Assembly: GCA_934216615.1 (NCBI GenBank)
Contig: CAKQCB010000002.1
Location: 248,001 to 312,000 of the forward strand
Direction of reading: 5' to 3'
Source: an uncultured Anaerolineae bacterium
Lineage (GTDB): Bacteria > Chloroflexota > Anaerolineae > Aggregatilineales > Phototrophicaceae
DNA: 64,000 nucleotides
Position numbers and translations under genes: made by a program. Positions 43,991 through 54,785 of this stretch are shown piece by piece (positions within the stretch are counted from its first letter, which is position 1; each line of letters begins with the position of its first letter). The notes beneath the pieces were generated by a model. It made no database searches and was not told the origin of the DNA. It saw nothing but the letters and a program-made list of their open reading frames with translations.

Positions 43991-46438
43991 ATGATGAAAC
44001 CACCCCCAGACCTGAACCCATATTATCTGAATGAGGTCTTGGCAAAAAGCGCCGAGAAAAGCCAAGACCCCACCCATCCAGATACCTTAGCCGATCATAC
44101 ATGGGCGGTGCTGAGCCGTCTCGCAGACCAATATCGACTTCGTGCTTCATTGGGCGATATTTTGCATGAGCCTCGGCTGTGGCATCGACTTTACTGGGGG
44201 TGTTTCTTTCATGATTTTGGAAAAGCCGCCAGTGGTTTTCAACAACGCTTGACGCAAGGCAAAGTGAAGAATGATTGGTCCGAAGGACGACATCGACATG
44301 AAGTTCTGTCTTTAGCGTTTATCGATGCTGCTTTTCCGCAAGGGCACCCAGACCGCCTACCCATTATTGGCGTGGTTGCTACGCACCATAAAGATTTTGC
44401 AAATTCTAGCCGACCAGAAAACAGCATTGCATGGAAATACAATCATGGGCACGCCGAACAAGTTGAGTTTTTACTCACCCAGCTTGATGATGATCTCGTT
44501 CAGCGTTTGTGGCGTTGGCATCACGAGTTTGGTTTGAGATGGGCGCGCGCACTCGGCTTCGCAGAAAATCATGTTTTTCCTGTTGAAAGCGTATCATCCA
44601 GCATCACTACCCAGCATATTTTACGGTGTTTAAAAGACTTTACTGCCTATTATCTTGAGCGTGAAGATGGCGATGTCGAAGCGGATGCGCTCGCGCACGA
44701 CATCCATTATCGCGGGCTTATCTTGACTGCCGACCATGCCGCATCGGCAGGGACACCACCCTTTCCAGAGCTGCCCTTAAATAAAGAGATCGCGCAAAAA
44801 CCGCTCGCCCAAAAACAACGTACCGCCAATGCGCATCAGGCATCGGCGGCAGGAGCAAATATAGGTTCGCACATCCTTGTTGCCCCAACCGGAAGCGGAA
44901 AAACCGAAGCGGCCTTATTATGGGCGGCACAGCAGATGTCACATCGCCCCGCACCGCGTTTATTTTATACACTTCCTTATCAAGCCAGCATGAACGCGAT
45001 GGCCGACCGCCTCCAACGGGATTTCTTTGGTGAAGATGAGGAAATCGTCGCGTTGCAACACAGTCGTGCCACGCTCAAGTATTATCGTGACATGATGGAG
45101 AGTGACAGCGGGGCGGAAAATCCACACACAGCCACCCAAACCGCCCGAGCCATCAAAGATCGAGCGCGGTTGAATTATTTCCCTGTACAAATCTTCAGCC
45201 CATATCAAATGCTCAAAGCAGCCTTCCGCCTCAAAGGATATGAACCATTATTGGTCGATTACACCAATGCGCTGTTCATCTTTGACGAAATCCATGCCTA
45301 TGATGCGCACCGTCTCGCGCTCATTACCACGACGATGGAATGGCTGGCAAAACATTATCATGCCCGTTTTTTGGTGATGACCGCGACATTACCGCCAATC
45401 TTGACCGATGCACTGCGTTCAGCGCTCGCACTTTCCGACCAGCACATCATCACCGCCGACGACGCTACTTTCATCAAGTCTCAACGGCATCAAGTCTTTT
45501 TAGAGAGCGGTGACTTGCTCGAGCAATTGGATCCAATTCACGCGCAGTGGCAACAAGGGGAATCCATATTAATCTGTTGCAATACCGTAAGTCGTGCTCA
45601 ACAAGCATATATTGCGCTCAAAAAGCGCTTTGAAGCGAACGGTCAAACGCCAGATGATCATCTTTTACTTTTACACAGCCGTTTTAATGGCAAAGATCGC
45701 ACCACCAAAGAACGCCTGTTAGCGCAGTATGTTGGGGTGGACACACCACGTGAACAGCGCAAACCGATCATCATGGTGGCGACGCAAGTCGTAGAAGTCA
45801 GCTTAAACATCGACTTTGACCGACTCTACAGCGATCCTGCCCCCTTAGAAGCTCTGCTCCAACGGTTTGGGCGTGTGAACCGCGGTCGGTCACAACGGGA
45901 ACTGCGCCCTGTTCATGTGTTTGAACAACCGTTGGGTGAAAAAGAATCCCTGCCCTACGATCACCGCATTGTTGAGCGTAGCCTTGCGGTACTGCGTCTG
46001 TATTGCGCAGACAGCCCGATTGATGAAAAACGTGTTACACAAATGTTAGCCGAAATCTACCAAGGAGAGATTCAGGCCGAATGGCAAAAGCAATACCAGT
46101 CAAAATGCGCGGAAATGCGCCAAACTTTGCACAGTTTAATTCCCTATCAATCGGCAAGCGTAAATCTGGAAAAAAGTTTCTATGAATTATTTGATGGCAT
46201 CGACGTGCTTCCCAAAGATTCTTATGACGCATGGGAAAAAGCGCGGGATACGGGCGGATACCTCGCTGCCAGTCAACACCTCATCAACATCAGTTGGAAA
46301 CAGCTCGGAATTTTAAAAAGCAAGGGGCTGGTTTATGCGCAAGAAGAAGATCAATTTTTCTTCCAGATCAACGTTCATTATGACTCAGAATTTGGTCTCG
46401 ACCTCAATGGTCAACTAGGAGCAGATAACAACGCATGA
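43991..46438 (+). CDS. cas3: Cas3 HD nuclease-helicase
   Basis: An 815-residue fused Cas3 that cuts and unwinds target DNA after Cascade binding. The HD nuclease domain has H36, H74-D75 (FFHDFGK), the HRHE motif and the ATHH pair. Helicase motif I is APTGSGKTEA near residue 300, DEIH lies near 431, motif III is MTATLPP and motif VI is QRFGRVNR. A C-terminal domain follows. All key residues are present, so interference should be functional. It overlaps cas6 by four bases (ATGA). Confidence 0.95.
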   Translation: MMKPPPDLNPYYLNEVLAKSAEKSQDPTHPDTLADHTWAVLSRLADQYRLRASLGDILHEPRLWHRLYWGCFFHDFGKAASGFQQRLTQGKVKNDWSEGRHRHEVLSLAFIDAAFPQGHPDRLPIIGVVATHHKDFANSSRPENSIAWKYNHGHAEQVEFLLTQLDDDLVQRLWRWHHEFGLRWARALGFAENHVFPVESVSSSITTQHILRCLKDFTAYYLEREDGDVEADALAHDIHYRGLILTADHAASAGTPPFPELPLNKEIAQKPLAQKQRTANAHQASAAGANIGSHILVAPTGSGKTEAALLWAAQQMSHRPAPRLFYTLPYQASMNAMADRLQRDFFGEDEEIVALQHSRATLKYYRDMMESDSGAENPHTATQTARAIKDRARLNYFPVQIFSPYQMLKAAFRLKGYEPLLVDYTNALFIFDEIHAYDAHRLALITTTMEWLAKHYHARFLVMTATLPPILTDALRSALALSDQHIITADDATFIKSQRHQVFLESGDLLEQLDPIHAQWQQGESILICCNTVSRAQQAYIALKKRFEANGQTPDDHLLLLHSRFNGKDRTTKERLLAQYVGVDTPREQRKPIIMVATQVVEVSLNIDFDRLYSDPAPLEALLQRFGRVNRGRSQRELRPVHVFEQPLGEKESLPYDHRIVERSLAVLRLYCADSPIDEKRVTQMLAEIYQGEIQAEWQKQYQSKCAEMRQTLHSLIPYQSASVNLEKSFYELFDGIDVLPKDSYDAWEKARDTGGYLAASQHLINISWKQLGILKSKGLVYAQEEDQFFFQINVHYDSEFGLDLNGQLGADNNA

Positions 46439-47418
46439 CAACCCATGAGCAGTTCACATCTACATTCTCTCTCATGCAAGGGATGAGCGTCCAGCATTTG
46501 CGCTTGACCGTCATCGCGAAAGGTACGATCCAGTTTTCAGACCAGCCGGGTTCAGCGATTCGCGGGGCGTTGTATCATGCGCTCGCCAATCATTTTTGCA
46601 GTGCATCTTTCCAAAAAGTGACCGCCGAACATGTAGAACACTGCCCCGTATGTTGGTTGATGGCGATGGAAGACCCCGAAAACCAGCGCGGGCGCGATGT
46701 CACACGTCCGCTCACGGTTCAACCGCCCGAAAAAACCGAATACCGCCGTGATGAGGTCATGACATTTGGCTTATCACTCATGGGCAAAGCACGCTCCATC
46801 ATGCCTTACCTTGTTCGCGCCATCGAATGGATGGGGAAGGCAGGTTTAGGCAGGTATCGCGGTCAGTTCAAATTGATGTCCGTCCATGAGTTCTCACCAC
46901 TCTTTGATGTAGAACGTCTTTTGATGGACGGAATCACCGTCCAAACGCCGACCTTAGCGGTAACGCCCAGTCACATCCGCGAAATTGCTCATACCCTGCC
47001 CACAGATAAAATCACGCTCCAATTCCGCACGCCAACCCGTCTCACAGCTGAAGGCAAATTGGTCAAACAAGCTACGCCCACTGTGATGATGAATCGCTTG
47101 CTCGAACGGTGTCAAAATTTAGTGACGCATTATGCCGAAACCGATGATATCCCCAACAATGACACATGGAAATTAAATGCAATCCGCATGACAGAGCTTG
47201 CCCAGCATCTCCACATCGCCTATTCAGAACTCGAATGGGTCGATGTCTTCAGCGGAAGCAAACGTCAAGGACGCATGACGCCCATTAGTGGGTTTGTCGG
47301 CATTGTGCGTTGGGAAGGGGATATTTCTTCACTGCGCGAATGGCTTCTTTGGGGCCAGAGCCTACATGTAGGGAAAGATGCAGTCAAAGGCAACGGGTAT
47401 TACCGCGTGATGAATTGA
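46435..47418 (+). CDS. cas6: Cas6 pre-crRNA endoribonuclease
   Basis: A 327-residue Cas6 of the PF10040 class. An AIRGALYHALANHF segment, the cysteine pair HCPVC and the glycine-rich end WGQSLHVGKDAVKGNGYYRV are typical. It should cut each repeat just 3' of its short stem, leaving an ATTGAAAC handle. This Cas6 group is often seen with type III as well as type I systems. It ends just before the degenerate repeats at 47421-47481. Confidence 0.9.
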   Translation: MTTHEQFTSTFSLMQGMSVQHLRLTVIAKGTIQFSDQPGSAIRGALYHALANHFCSASFQKVTAEHVEHCPVCWLMAMEDPENQRGRDVTRPLTVQPPEKTEYRRDEVMTFGLSLMGKARSIMPYLVRAIEWMGKAGLGRYRGQFKLMSVHEFSPLFDVERLLMDGITVQTPTLAVTPSHIREIAHTLPTDKITLQFRTPTRLTAEGKLVKQATPTVMMNRLLERCQNLVTHYAETDDIPNNDTWKLNAIRMTELAQHLHIAYSELEWVDVFSGSKRQGRMTPISGFVGIVRWEGDISSLREWLLWGQSLHVGKDAVKGNGYYRVMN

Positions 47419-47420
47419 AC

Positions 47421-47481
47421 GTCCCGTTGAGGGTACTTGAAGGATTTACGCATAAAGTCGTTCCAAAAATTGAGTAGAAAC
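47421..47481 (+). repeat. Degenerate two-repeat CRISPR-like unit between cas6 and cas1
   Basis: The first element, 47421-47442, contains CCCGTTGAGGGTA and a TTGAA end, so it keeps the repeat's stem-loop. The spacer-like GATTTACGCATAAAGTC (47443-47459) follows. The second element, 47460-47481, starts GTTCCAA and ends TTGAG..GAAAC, like the outer parts of the repeat with the middle deleted. A full handle (ATTGAAAC) is changed to ACTTGAAG. This is the layout of CreA/CreR RNAs known from other type I-B loci: repeat-like, short spacer-like, degenerate repeat. No small toxin gene was recognised. The rest of the gap (47482-47608) is AT-rich and may carry a promoter for cas1. Confidence 0.6.
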
Positions 47482-47608
47482 ATGTTATAGCTTCTTAATC
47501 ACATTCTATTTCTATAAATTCACTATCCAAATGTGTCAAACACTGCAGTACCTGCAAAGTCATTTATTTACTATTGAAGAAACAACCATAGTGAAAGCAG
47601 GTGCATAC

Positions 47609-48625
47609 ATGCCGATTGTCGCTACCTTAGTGGCCGACCAGTTTGGATCACATTTAGGAAAATATAGTGAACGCTTAAAAATTACCCGTAAAGGAGAAAC
47701 CCTACAACAAGCCCCGCTACTCCATCTTGAAGCGGTCTATATCCTCAATCATGGGGTGAGCATTTCAGCAGATGCGCTTGAAGCCTGTTGTGATCGTGGT
47801 ATCCCAATTCATTTTCTCAATCCTATGGGGATTCCCTACGCATCCGTGTACGCAGGCGGTTTAATGGGCACAGTCCTTACCCGTCGTGAACAGCTTCGCG
47901 CTTATGATGATCCACGCGGAGCGTATCTAGCCTCTCGCTTTGCGGAGGGAAAAATCATCAACATGTCAATCACCCTCAAATATTTTGCCAAAACGCGTAA
48001 AGACACCCCATTAGGTGACGAACTCAAGTTAGTTTCAGGTGAAGTCTTAGATCATTTAGCATGGTTAGATCGTCTTGATCTCACCACCGTGGATGCGGTG
48101 CGTGGGCACATTCTCGCGGCTGAAGGGAATGCATCATCTCGTTACTGGAACGCGATCAATGCATTGGTACCCTCAACCTATGAATGGAAAAAACGTGAGG
48201 GTCGTGGCGCGCAAGATGACATCAACCAACTGCTGAATTATGGCTACGGCATTCTCTATGGTCAGGTTGAACGTGCGTTAGTCTTGGCAGGGCTTGATCC
48301 CTTTGGTGGGTTCATCCATGCAGATCGCCCGGGAAAACCTAGCCTCACCTTAGATTTAATCGAAGAATTTCGGCAGGTTTCAGTAGATCGTGTCGTTATT
48401 GGACTCGCAGCGCGTGGCTTCAAAGTTGAGCGTGATGAAAGCCGCCTTTCTGAAGACACACGGCGCACATTTGCCGATCATATTTTAGGGCATTTGGAAT
48501 CGAACATGAGTTATGAAGGAAAGAGACGCCCATTAAGGCAGATCATCCAAACCCAAGCGCGTAGACTGGCCCAATATTTACGTGGGGAAAATTCAGACTA
48601 TCTTCCTTATAAAGTGGAGTGGTGA
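47609..48625 (+). CDS. cas1: Cas1 integrase
   Basis: A 338-residue Cas1, which with Cas2 inserts new spacers. The metal-binding residues are E172 (AAEGNASSRYW), H237 (GGFIHADRPGKPSL) and the acidic pair of LDLIEEFR. ATG at 47609 with AGGTG upstream gives the normal length; an ATG 26 codons earlier (47531) is an alternative. It overlaps cas2 by one base. Confidence 0.95.
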   Translation: MPIVATLVADQFGSHLGKYSERLKITRKGETLQQAPLLHLEAVYILNHGVSISADALEACCDRGIPIHFLNPMGIPYASVYAGGLMGTVLTRREQLRAYDDPRGAYLASRFAEGKIINMSITLKYFAKTRKDTPLGDELKLVSGEVLDHLAWLDRLDLTTVDAVRGHILAAEGNASSRYWNAINALVPSTYEWKKREGRGAQDDINQLLNYGYGILYGQVERALVLAGLDPFGGFIHADRPGKPSLTLDLIEEFRQVSVDRVVIGLAARGFKVERDESRLSEDTRRTFADHILGHLESNMSYEGKRRPLRQIIQTQARRLAQYLRGENSDYLPYKVEW

Positions 48626-48882
48626 TGATGGCGACTATGCATCTTCTGTTGTTATATGACATCAGCAATGATCGTATACGGTCAAAAGTCGCCTGTACTT
48701 GTGAAGATTATGGCTTAGACCGCATCCAATATTCAGCATTTTATGGTCGTCTAAACCGTAATTTACAAGGGGAACTTATGCTCAAGCTCAGTCACTTACT
48801 CGGTGACCAACTCGGATGTATTCAAATGGTGCCTATCGGGGATGATGATTGGAAAAAACGGATTGAGGTCAATAACCGATGA
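48625..48882 (+). CDS. cas2: Cas2
   Basis: An 85-residue ferredoxin-fold Cas2 that bridges Cas1 dimers. The N-terminal LLLYDIS strand carries D12, and YGLDRIQYSAFYGRLN is the typical second segment. Two adjacent ATGs (48625, 48628) are possible; the first overlaps the cas1 stop (TGATG). It overlaps cas4 by four bases. Confidence 0.95.
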   Translation: MMATMHLLLLYDISNDRIRSKVACTCEDYGLDRIQYSAFYGRLNRNLQGELMLKLSHLLGDQLGCIQMVPIGDDDWKKRIEVNNR

Positions 48883-49463
48883 TCGACCAAGATAACGCCA
48901 TTACCGTCACTGATCTTAAACAATATGCATATTGCCCACGAATCATTTTTTATGAACGTTGTTTACCGCATGTGCGTCCGCGTACCTATAAGATGGATGC
49001 CGGCAAAGAAATTCATGATGAAGAAGCGGAACGGTCAGCCCGACGCATCATCCAACGTTATGATATTACCGAAGGGGAACGACGCTTCAATGTTCAGCTT
49101 TTTAGTGAATCGCTAGGGTTGAGGGGCATTCTCGATGAACTGGTGACCACTCCAGAAGGGATTGCTATTCCGGTAGATTACAAACTAGCCAATAGCATTT
49201 CTTCAAACCATAAAATTCAATTAACAGCATATGCCCTTTTAATCGAGCATTGTGAACATCTACAAGTGGAAAAGGGATTTATCTATCTGATTACCACGCG
49301 AAAATTAATCCCAGTGCCTATTACAAATAAACTGCGCGAAACCACATTAAAAATGATAGAAGATGTTCAATCGATTATTCGCACAGAATATATGCCTTCT
49401 GCAACCCTTAAACAGAATCAGTGTACTGCTTGTGAATTTCGCCGTTTTTGTAATGATGTCTAA
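48879..49463 (+). CDS. cas4: Cas4 exonuclease
   Basis: A 194-residue RecB-fold nuclease that trims prespacers and checks the PAM. The Fe-S cysteines are C19 (YCPR) and C182, C185, C191 near the end (QCTACEFRRFC). The catalytic core includes GILDELV and VDYKLA (D-x-K motif). It closes the cas operon; the leader follows directly. Confidence 0.95.
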   Translation: MIDQDNAITVTDLKQYAYCPRIIFYERCLPHVRPRTYKMDAGKEIHDEEAERSARRIIQRYDITEGERRFNVQLFSESLGLRGILDELVTTPEGIAIPVDYKLANSISSNHKIQLTAYALLIEHCEHLQVEKGFIYLITTRKLIPVPITNKLRETTLKMIEDVQSIIRTEYMPSATLKQNQCTACEFRRFCNDV

Positions 49464-49553
49464 ACTATTTGTTCTCTCCACGAAACTCCCCCGCATTTTG
49501 ATGCAAAAACTGAGTTTCGAAAATATCCGAACAGATGTGCCAATCACAACTTA

Positions 49554-49581
49554 TTGCAATAAAAAAGATACCGTCTATAAT
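49554..49581 (+). promoter_or_regulatory. CRISPR leader promoter
   Basis: TTGCAA at 49554-49559 and TATAAT at 49576-49581 form a near-consensus sigma-70 type promoter with 16-base spacing, about 70 bases before the first repeat, on the array strand. The leader (49464-49650) contains no gene. Confidence 0.75.
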
Positions 49582-49605
49582 CGTCTACATGCGTTGAAAA
49601 CACAG

Positions 49606-49629
49606 TGGCAGGTCATTTTTGACCTGTCA
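49606..49629 (+). promoter_or_regulatory. Leader hairpin beside the first repeat
   Basis: TGGCAGGTCA and TGACCTGTCA pair as a 10-bp stem with a TTTT loop, ending 21 bases before the first repeat. It lies where leader-anchoring sequences for Cas1-Cas2 or factor binding are found. Confidence 0.55.
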
Positions 49630-52600
49630 CTTCGTAAATTCATAAGCGGGGTTCCAACGTAAATCGACCCGTTGAGGGTATTGAAACATTGATGTTGAAC
49701 TTCCCTTAATGCGTAAAGTATACGGTTCCAACGTAAATCGACCCGTTGAGGGTATTGAAACACCCCACCCTTTTCATTGATCAAAGTTAGGGTCTTCGGG
49801 TTCCAACGTAAATCGACCCGTTGAGGGTATTGAAACTTCAGGTGAGCACGCGCCTGAATTTTTATCGCGCAGGGTTCCAACGTAAATCGACCCGTTGAGG
49901 GTATTGAAACACGGAAATCATGTGTATGGGGTCAAATGCGTGTCCACGGGTTCCAACGTAAATCGACCCGTTGAGGGTATTGAAACTCGTGCGAGAAGAC
50001 ATAAACGCCCACAATACGCTTCGGTTCCAACGTAAATCGACCCGTTGAGGGTATTGAAACGGTTGTCGGTTTGTAATCGTTCAAAAACAAGGCAACGGTT
50101 CCAACGTAAATCGACCCGTTGAGGGTATTGAAACCTATACGCGATTTGATTGAAAATTCCATCCGACCAGGGTTCCAACGTAAATCGACCCGTTGAGGGT
50201 ATTGAAACTGCGGTACGGCACAAAGACGTAAGGCGGCGTTGAAGGGTTCCAACGTAAATCGACCCGTTGAGGGTATTGAAACCGTGGACGGCATCGCGCC
50301 TGACCTGCAATACAGCGGGGGTTCCAACGTAAATCGACCCGTTGAGGGTATTGAAACTAAGGGGGGGAATGTGAAAAGCAATCGCGTAAGTGGGGTTCCA
50401 ACGTAAATCGACCCGTTGAGGGTATTGAAACTGAGATCGTCCTCATGCCACCGTGTCGCCATGATAAGGTTCCAACGTAAATCGACCCGTTGAGGGTATT
50501 GAAACCAAACACTGAACAGGAGGCGGCATGAAAATCTACGGGGGTTCCAACGTAAATCGACCCGTTGAGGGTATTGAAACCATAAAGTAGCGGATATTGG
50601 ATAGTTTCTCCCTCGTGGGTTCCAACGTAAATCGACCCGTTGAGGGTATTGAAACAATAGCGCGTCATTTGTTGCATTTACCCCCCCGTATGTTCCAACG
50701 TAAATCGACCCGTTGAGGGTATTGAAACAGCGCAGTCGCTAATTCATAAAGTGAGCCTGATTCTGTTCCAACGTAAATCGACCCGTTGAGGGTATTGAAA
50801 CTACAGGTTGGCTCTGCTGAGGTTGGCTCCGCTGAGGTGTTCCAACGTAAATCGACCCGTTGAGGGTATTGAAACTAGCTTGTAGTGGGGGGCATTACGC
50901 TACTTGGCTAGGTTCCAACGTAAATCGACCCGTTGAGGGTATTGAAACGTGATTATTGCTCAAGCCAGATCGGAAGCAGAAGATGTTCCAACGTAAATCG
51001 ACCCGTTGAGGGTATTGAAACCTCGGTGAAGGTCAACGCGAGGTCGTAGACGGCTTCGTTCCAACGTAAATCGACCCGTTGAGGGTATTGAAACTGAGTT
51101 TAGTGATTTTATAGGAATATCGCATACGGCGTTCCAACGTAAATCGACCCGTTGAGGGTATTGAAACGCAGGCTTTGACGTTCTCGATGTGGCCAACCCA
51201 AATGTTCCAACGTAAATCGACCCGTTGAGGGTATTGAAACCCATACAGGCCGTCGCGGCGAGACGACATATTCGGAGTTCCAACGTAAATCGACCCGTTG
51301 AGGGTATTGAAACTAACGATGCTACCTATATCATCGTCACCCCTGAACAGTTCCAACGTAAATCGACCCGTTGAGGGTATTGAAACATATGTTACGTAGT
51401 GGGCTGGTATCCGGCACATTAGGTTCCAACGTAAATCGACCCGTTGAGGGTATTGAAACCTACACCACTTTAACGATTGATGATGCTATCGACATGTTCC
51501 AACGTAAATCGACCCGTTGAGGGTATTGAAACCGCTTTCACCTTACGCATTGAAGCTGATGGTGAACAGTTCCAACGTAAATCGACCCGTTGAGGGTATT
51601 GAAACTTTTGTATTTGATGTAACTACCCCCACAGTAACAGCGTTCCAACGTAAATCGACCCGTTGAGGGTATTGAAACCGTATCATTGCGGACAAGCGCT
51701 TGTATGACACGATTGTTCCAACGTAAATCGACCCGTTGAGGGTATTGAAACATTTGCCAGTACGCTGTCTTTACACCTTCAGCTTCGTTCCAACGTAAAT
51801 CGACCCGTTGAGGGTATTGAAACCTCAACCAAACGGAATCCAAGCAATCCTCTAGTCGCTGGTTCCAACGTAAATCGACCCGTTGAGGGTATTGAAACTT
51901 CACTTCGTATAACACATTCTAAATTAATAGTGATTGTTCCAACGTAAATCGACCCGTTGAGGGTATTGAAACGTTGTTGCAATGAACAAGTGATCTTTGA
52001 TACTTTCCCAGTTCCAACGTAAATCGACCCGTTGAGGGTATTGAAACGCGCATCAAGCGAATACCATCATGCGGACATTGCAAGGTTCCAACGTAAATCG
52101 ACCCGTTGAGGGTATTGAAACCCATGTAACAGAGGTTGCCAAAGTGGAGAATCACCCGTTCCAACGTAAATCGACCCGTTGAGGGTATTGAAACTTGTGA
52201 TGATCATTCACACGCTCACCCACTGGCAGCGTTCCAACGTAAATCGACCCGTTGAGGGTATTGAAACCCTGCCCGGGTTGAAGCTTGCGCACGCTTGCCT
52301 CAGTTCCAACGTAAATCGACCCGTTGAGGGTATTGAAACCAGAAGGGGCAGACGCGGCTTGCTTTACGATAACGCGTTCCAACGTAAATCGACCCGTTGA
52401 GGGTATTGAAACATGAGCTAGAAGAATGCAAGACCATTTTTTTTGAAGTTCCAACGTAAATCGACCCGTTGAGGGTATTGAAACGGGAGTGACTTACTTG
52501 AGTGTAAGGGGTTCCAATGCGTTCCAACGTAAATCGACCCGTTGAGGGTATTGAAACGCGACTGGATCGTTTTATTCTGCGCATAGATCGCGCTGTTCCA

Positions 52601-53579
52601 ACGTAAATCGACCCGTTGAGGGTATTGAAACATGCTTCGGGCTTTCACTGTGAACATACTCTCCATGTTCCAACGTAAATCGACCCGTTGAGGGTATTGA
52701 AACCTGATCTCTTATGGGAATTGCGCGGGATTCTACAAGTTCCAACGTAAATCGACCCGTTGAGGGTATTGAAACCGAAACAGTCCCAACCTGAAGCGCC
52801 AAAGAAGGCGTGTTCCAACGTAAATCGACCCGTTGAGGGTATTGAAACAAATGCAAAAAGAGATGGATAAGGCACGAGAATCAGTTCCAACGTAAATCGA
52901 CCCGTTGAGGGTATTGAAACAAATCAACTTAAGGCGCGTGAAGAACTCGCAAAAGGTTCCAACGTAAATCGACCCGTTGAGGGTATTGAAACACGATTTC
53001 ATGGTGGACGTGGAATTTAATCCTGAACTGTTCCAACGTAAATCGACCCGTTGAGGGTATTGAAACTAGTGACTTAGGCGGCAGTTGCAATTGTGCAACC
53101 CGGTTCCAACGTAAATCGACCCGTTGAGGGTATTGAAACCCTGCATCCCCGTTCCAATTAATCCACATAGCCGAAGTTCCAACGTAAATCGACCCGTTGA
53201 GGGTATTGAAACGATTCATAAGCAGCGATTGCTACCGCTTTTTCTTCGTGTTCCAACGTAAATCGACCCGTTGAGGGTATTGAAACCCTCTTTAATAGCG
53301 TGACTCAGGCAGGGGGTAACCTGTTCCAACGTAAATCGACCCGTTGAGGGTATTGAAACCCTTCATACTCTACCTGCGCACGTCTCAGATAAAAGGTTCC
53401 AACGTAAATCGACCCGTTGAGGGTATTGAAACAGCAACAGTTTTATCTAACTGTTCAATATCGCGTGTGTTCCAACGTAAATCGACCCGTTGAGGGTATT
53501 GAAACTACCATCAATATGACTGACAACCAGACGGATTCAGGGGTTCCAACGTAAATCGACCCGTTGAGGGTATTGAAAC

Positions 53580-53615
53580 TGTCTAACCAAGTAGCATAAT
53601 GCCCCCCACTACAGG
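53580..53615 (+). other. Spacer that is the near reverse complement of spacer 50876-50911
   Basis: The two share the TGTAGTGGGGGGCATTA core in opposite orientation and overlap over about 30 bases with two or three differences. See findings. Confidence 0.9.
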
Positions 53616-54749
53616 GTTCCAACGTAAATCGACCCGTTGAGGGTATTGAAACGCTAAACAGGTCGAAGCGGGCGGGCATGTCGGTATCGTTCCAACGTAA
53701 ATCGACCCGTTGAGGGTATTGAAACCTTTGTGCTTGCATATCAGCAGCCCGTTTTGCGGAAGTTCCAACGTAAATCGACCCGTTGAGGGTATTGAAACAT
53801 ATTTAATTTTACGCATGTGCGTAATTTCTCCCTAGTTCCAACGTAAATCGACCCGTTGAGGGTATTGAAACCATTGGATTGTTGAGTGATCGCATCTTGC
53901 AATGAGTTCCAACGTAAATCGACCCGTTGAGGGTATTGAAACCTCGTTTCGCGTCTCATGGGACGCGATTGTAGGCATGGTTCCAACGTAAATCGACCCG
54001 TTGAGGGTATTGAAACTTAACCATCCAAGTGCGCCATTTCCCGACGCTAATCAGTTCCAACGTAAATCGACCCGTTGAGGGTATTGAAACCTTCTGCCAA
54101 GGCGCAAATTGAGCAGATGATTCGCGGTTCCAACGTAAATCGACCCGTTGAGGGTATTGAAACATTACATCAACGAACTTCGGGGGGCAGCCTAATGGAG
54201 TTCCAACGTAAATCGACCCGTTGAGGGTATTGAAACGACGCGAACTTGGGGGCTGCTTCGGGCGTGACCACTTGTTCCAACGTAAATCGACCCGTTGAGG
54301 GTATTGAAACCCTGTACAGCCTGTAACGCCTCTGCTGACGTAGCCGTTCCAACGTAAATCGACCCGTTGAGGGTATTGAAACGAAGTTCAATTGCTGTTC
54401 GACGAGATGCGCTTCAGTGTTCCAACGTAAATCGACCCGTTGAGGGTATTGAAACTCGTGCTGAATTGTCACGTAATGCTTAGTTAATGCGTTCCAACGT
54501 AAATCGACCCGTTGAGGGTATTGAAACTTCAAAGTATGGATGGCTCAGGTTTCTAGTGAACGCAGTTCCAACGTAAATCGACCCGTTGAGGGTATTGAAA
54601 CCTAGTAACGCTTTGCAACAAAAAAGGGCTTGGTGTTAGGTTCCAACGTAAATCGACCCGTTGAGGGTATTGAAACAGTTTACAGCCGAGACACGGCAAG
54701 CAGTATTACAGAGTTCCAACGTAAATCGACCCGTTGAGGGTATTGAAAC

Positions 54750-54785
54750 TGCGCTCGTTTAAAGCCCTATCGCTACCTTGTTGAG
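54750..54785 (+). other. Spacer near-identical to the spacer at 56363-56398
   Basis: Both contain TTTAAAGCCCTATCGCTACC and differ at four positions over 36 bases. See findings. Confidence 0.9.

Noticed and set aside
47443..49724. Match between the spacer-like stretch at 47443 and the reverse complement of the first array spacer (49688-49724), sharing TTTACGCAT
   Set aside because: A shared 9-mer among 101 spacers on two strands is expected fairly often by chance.
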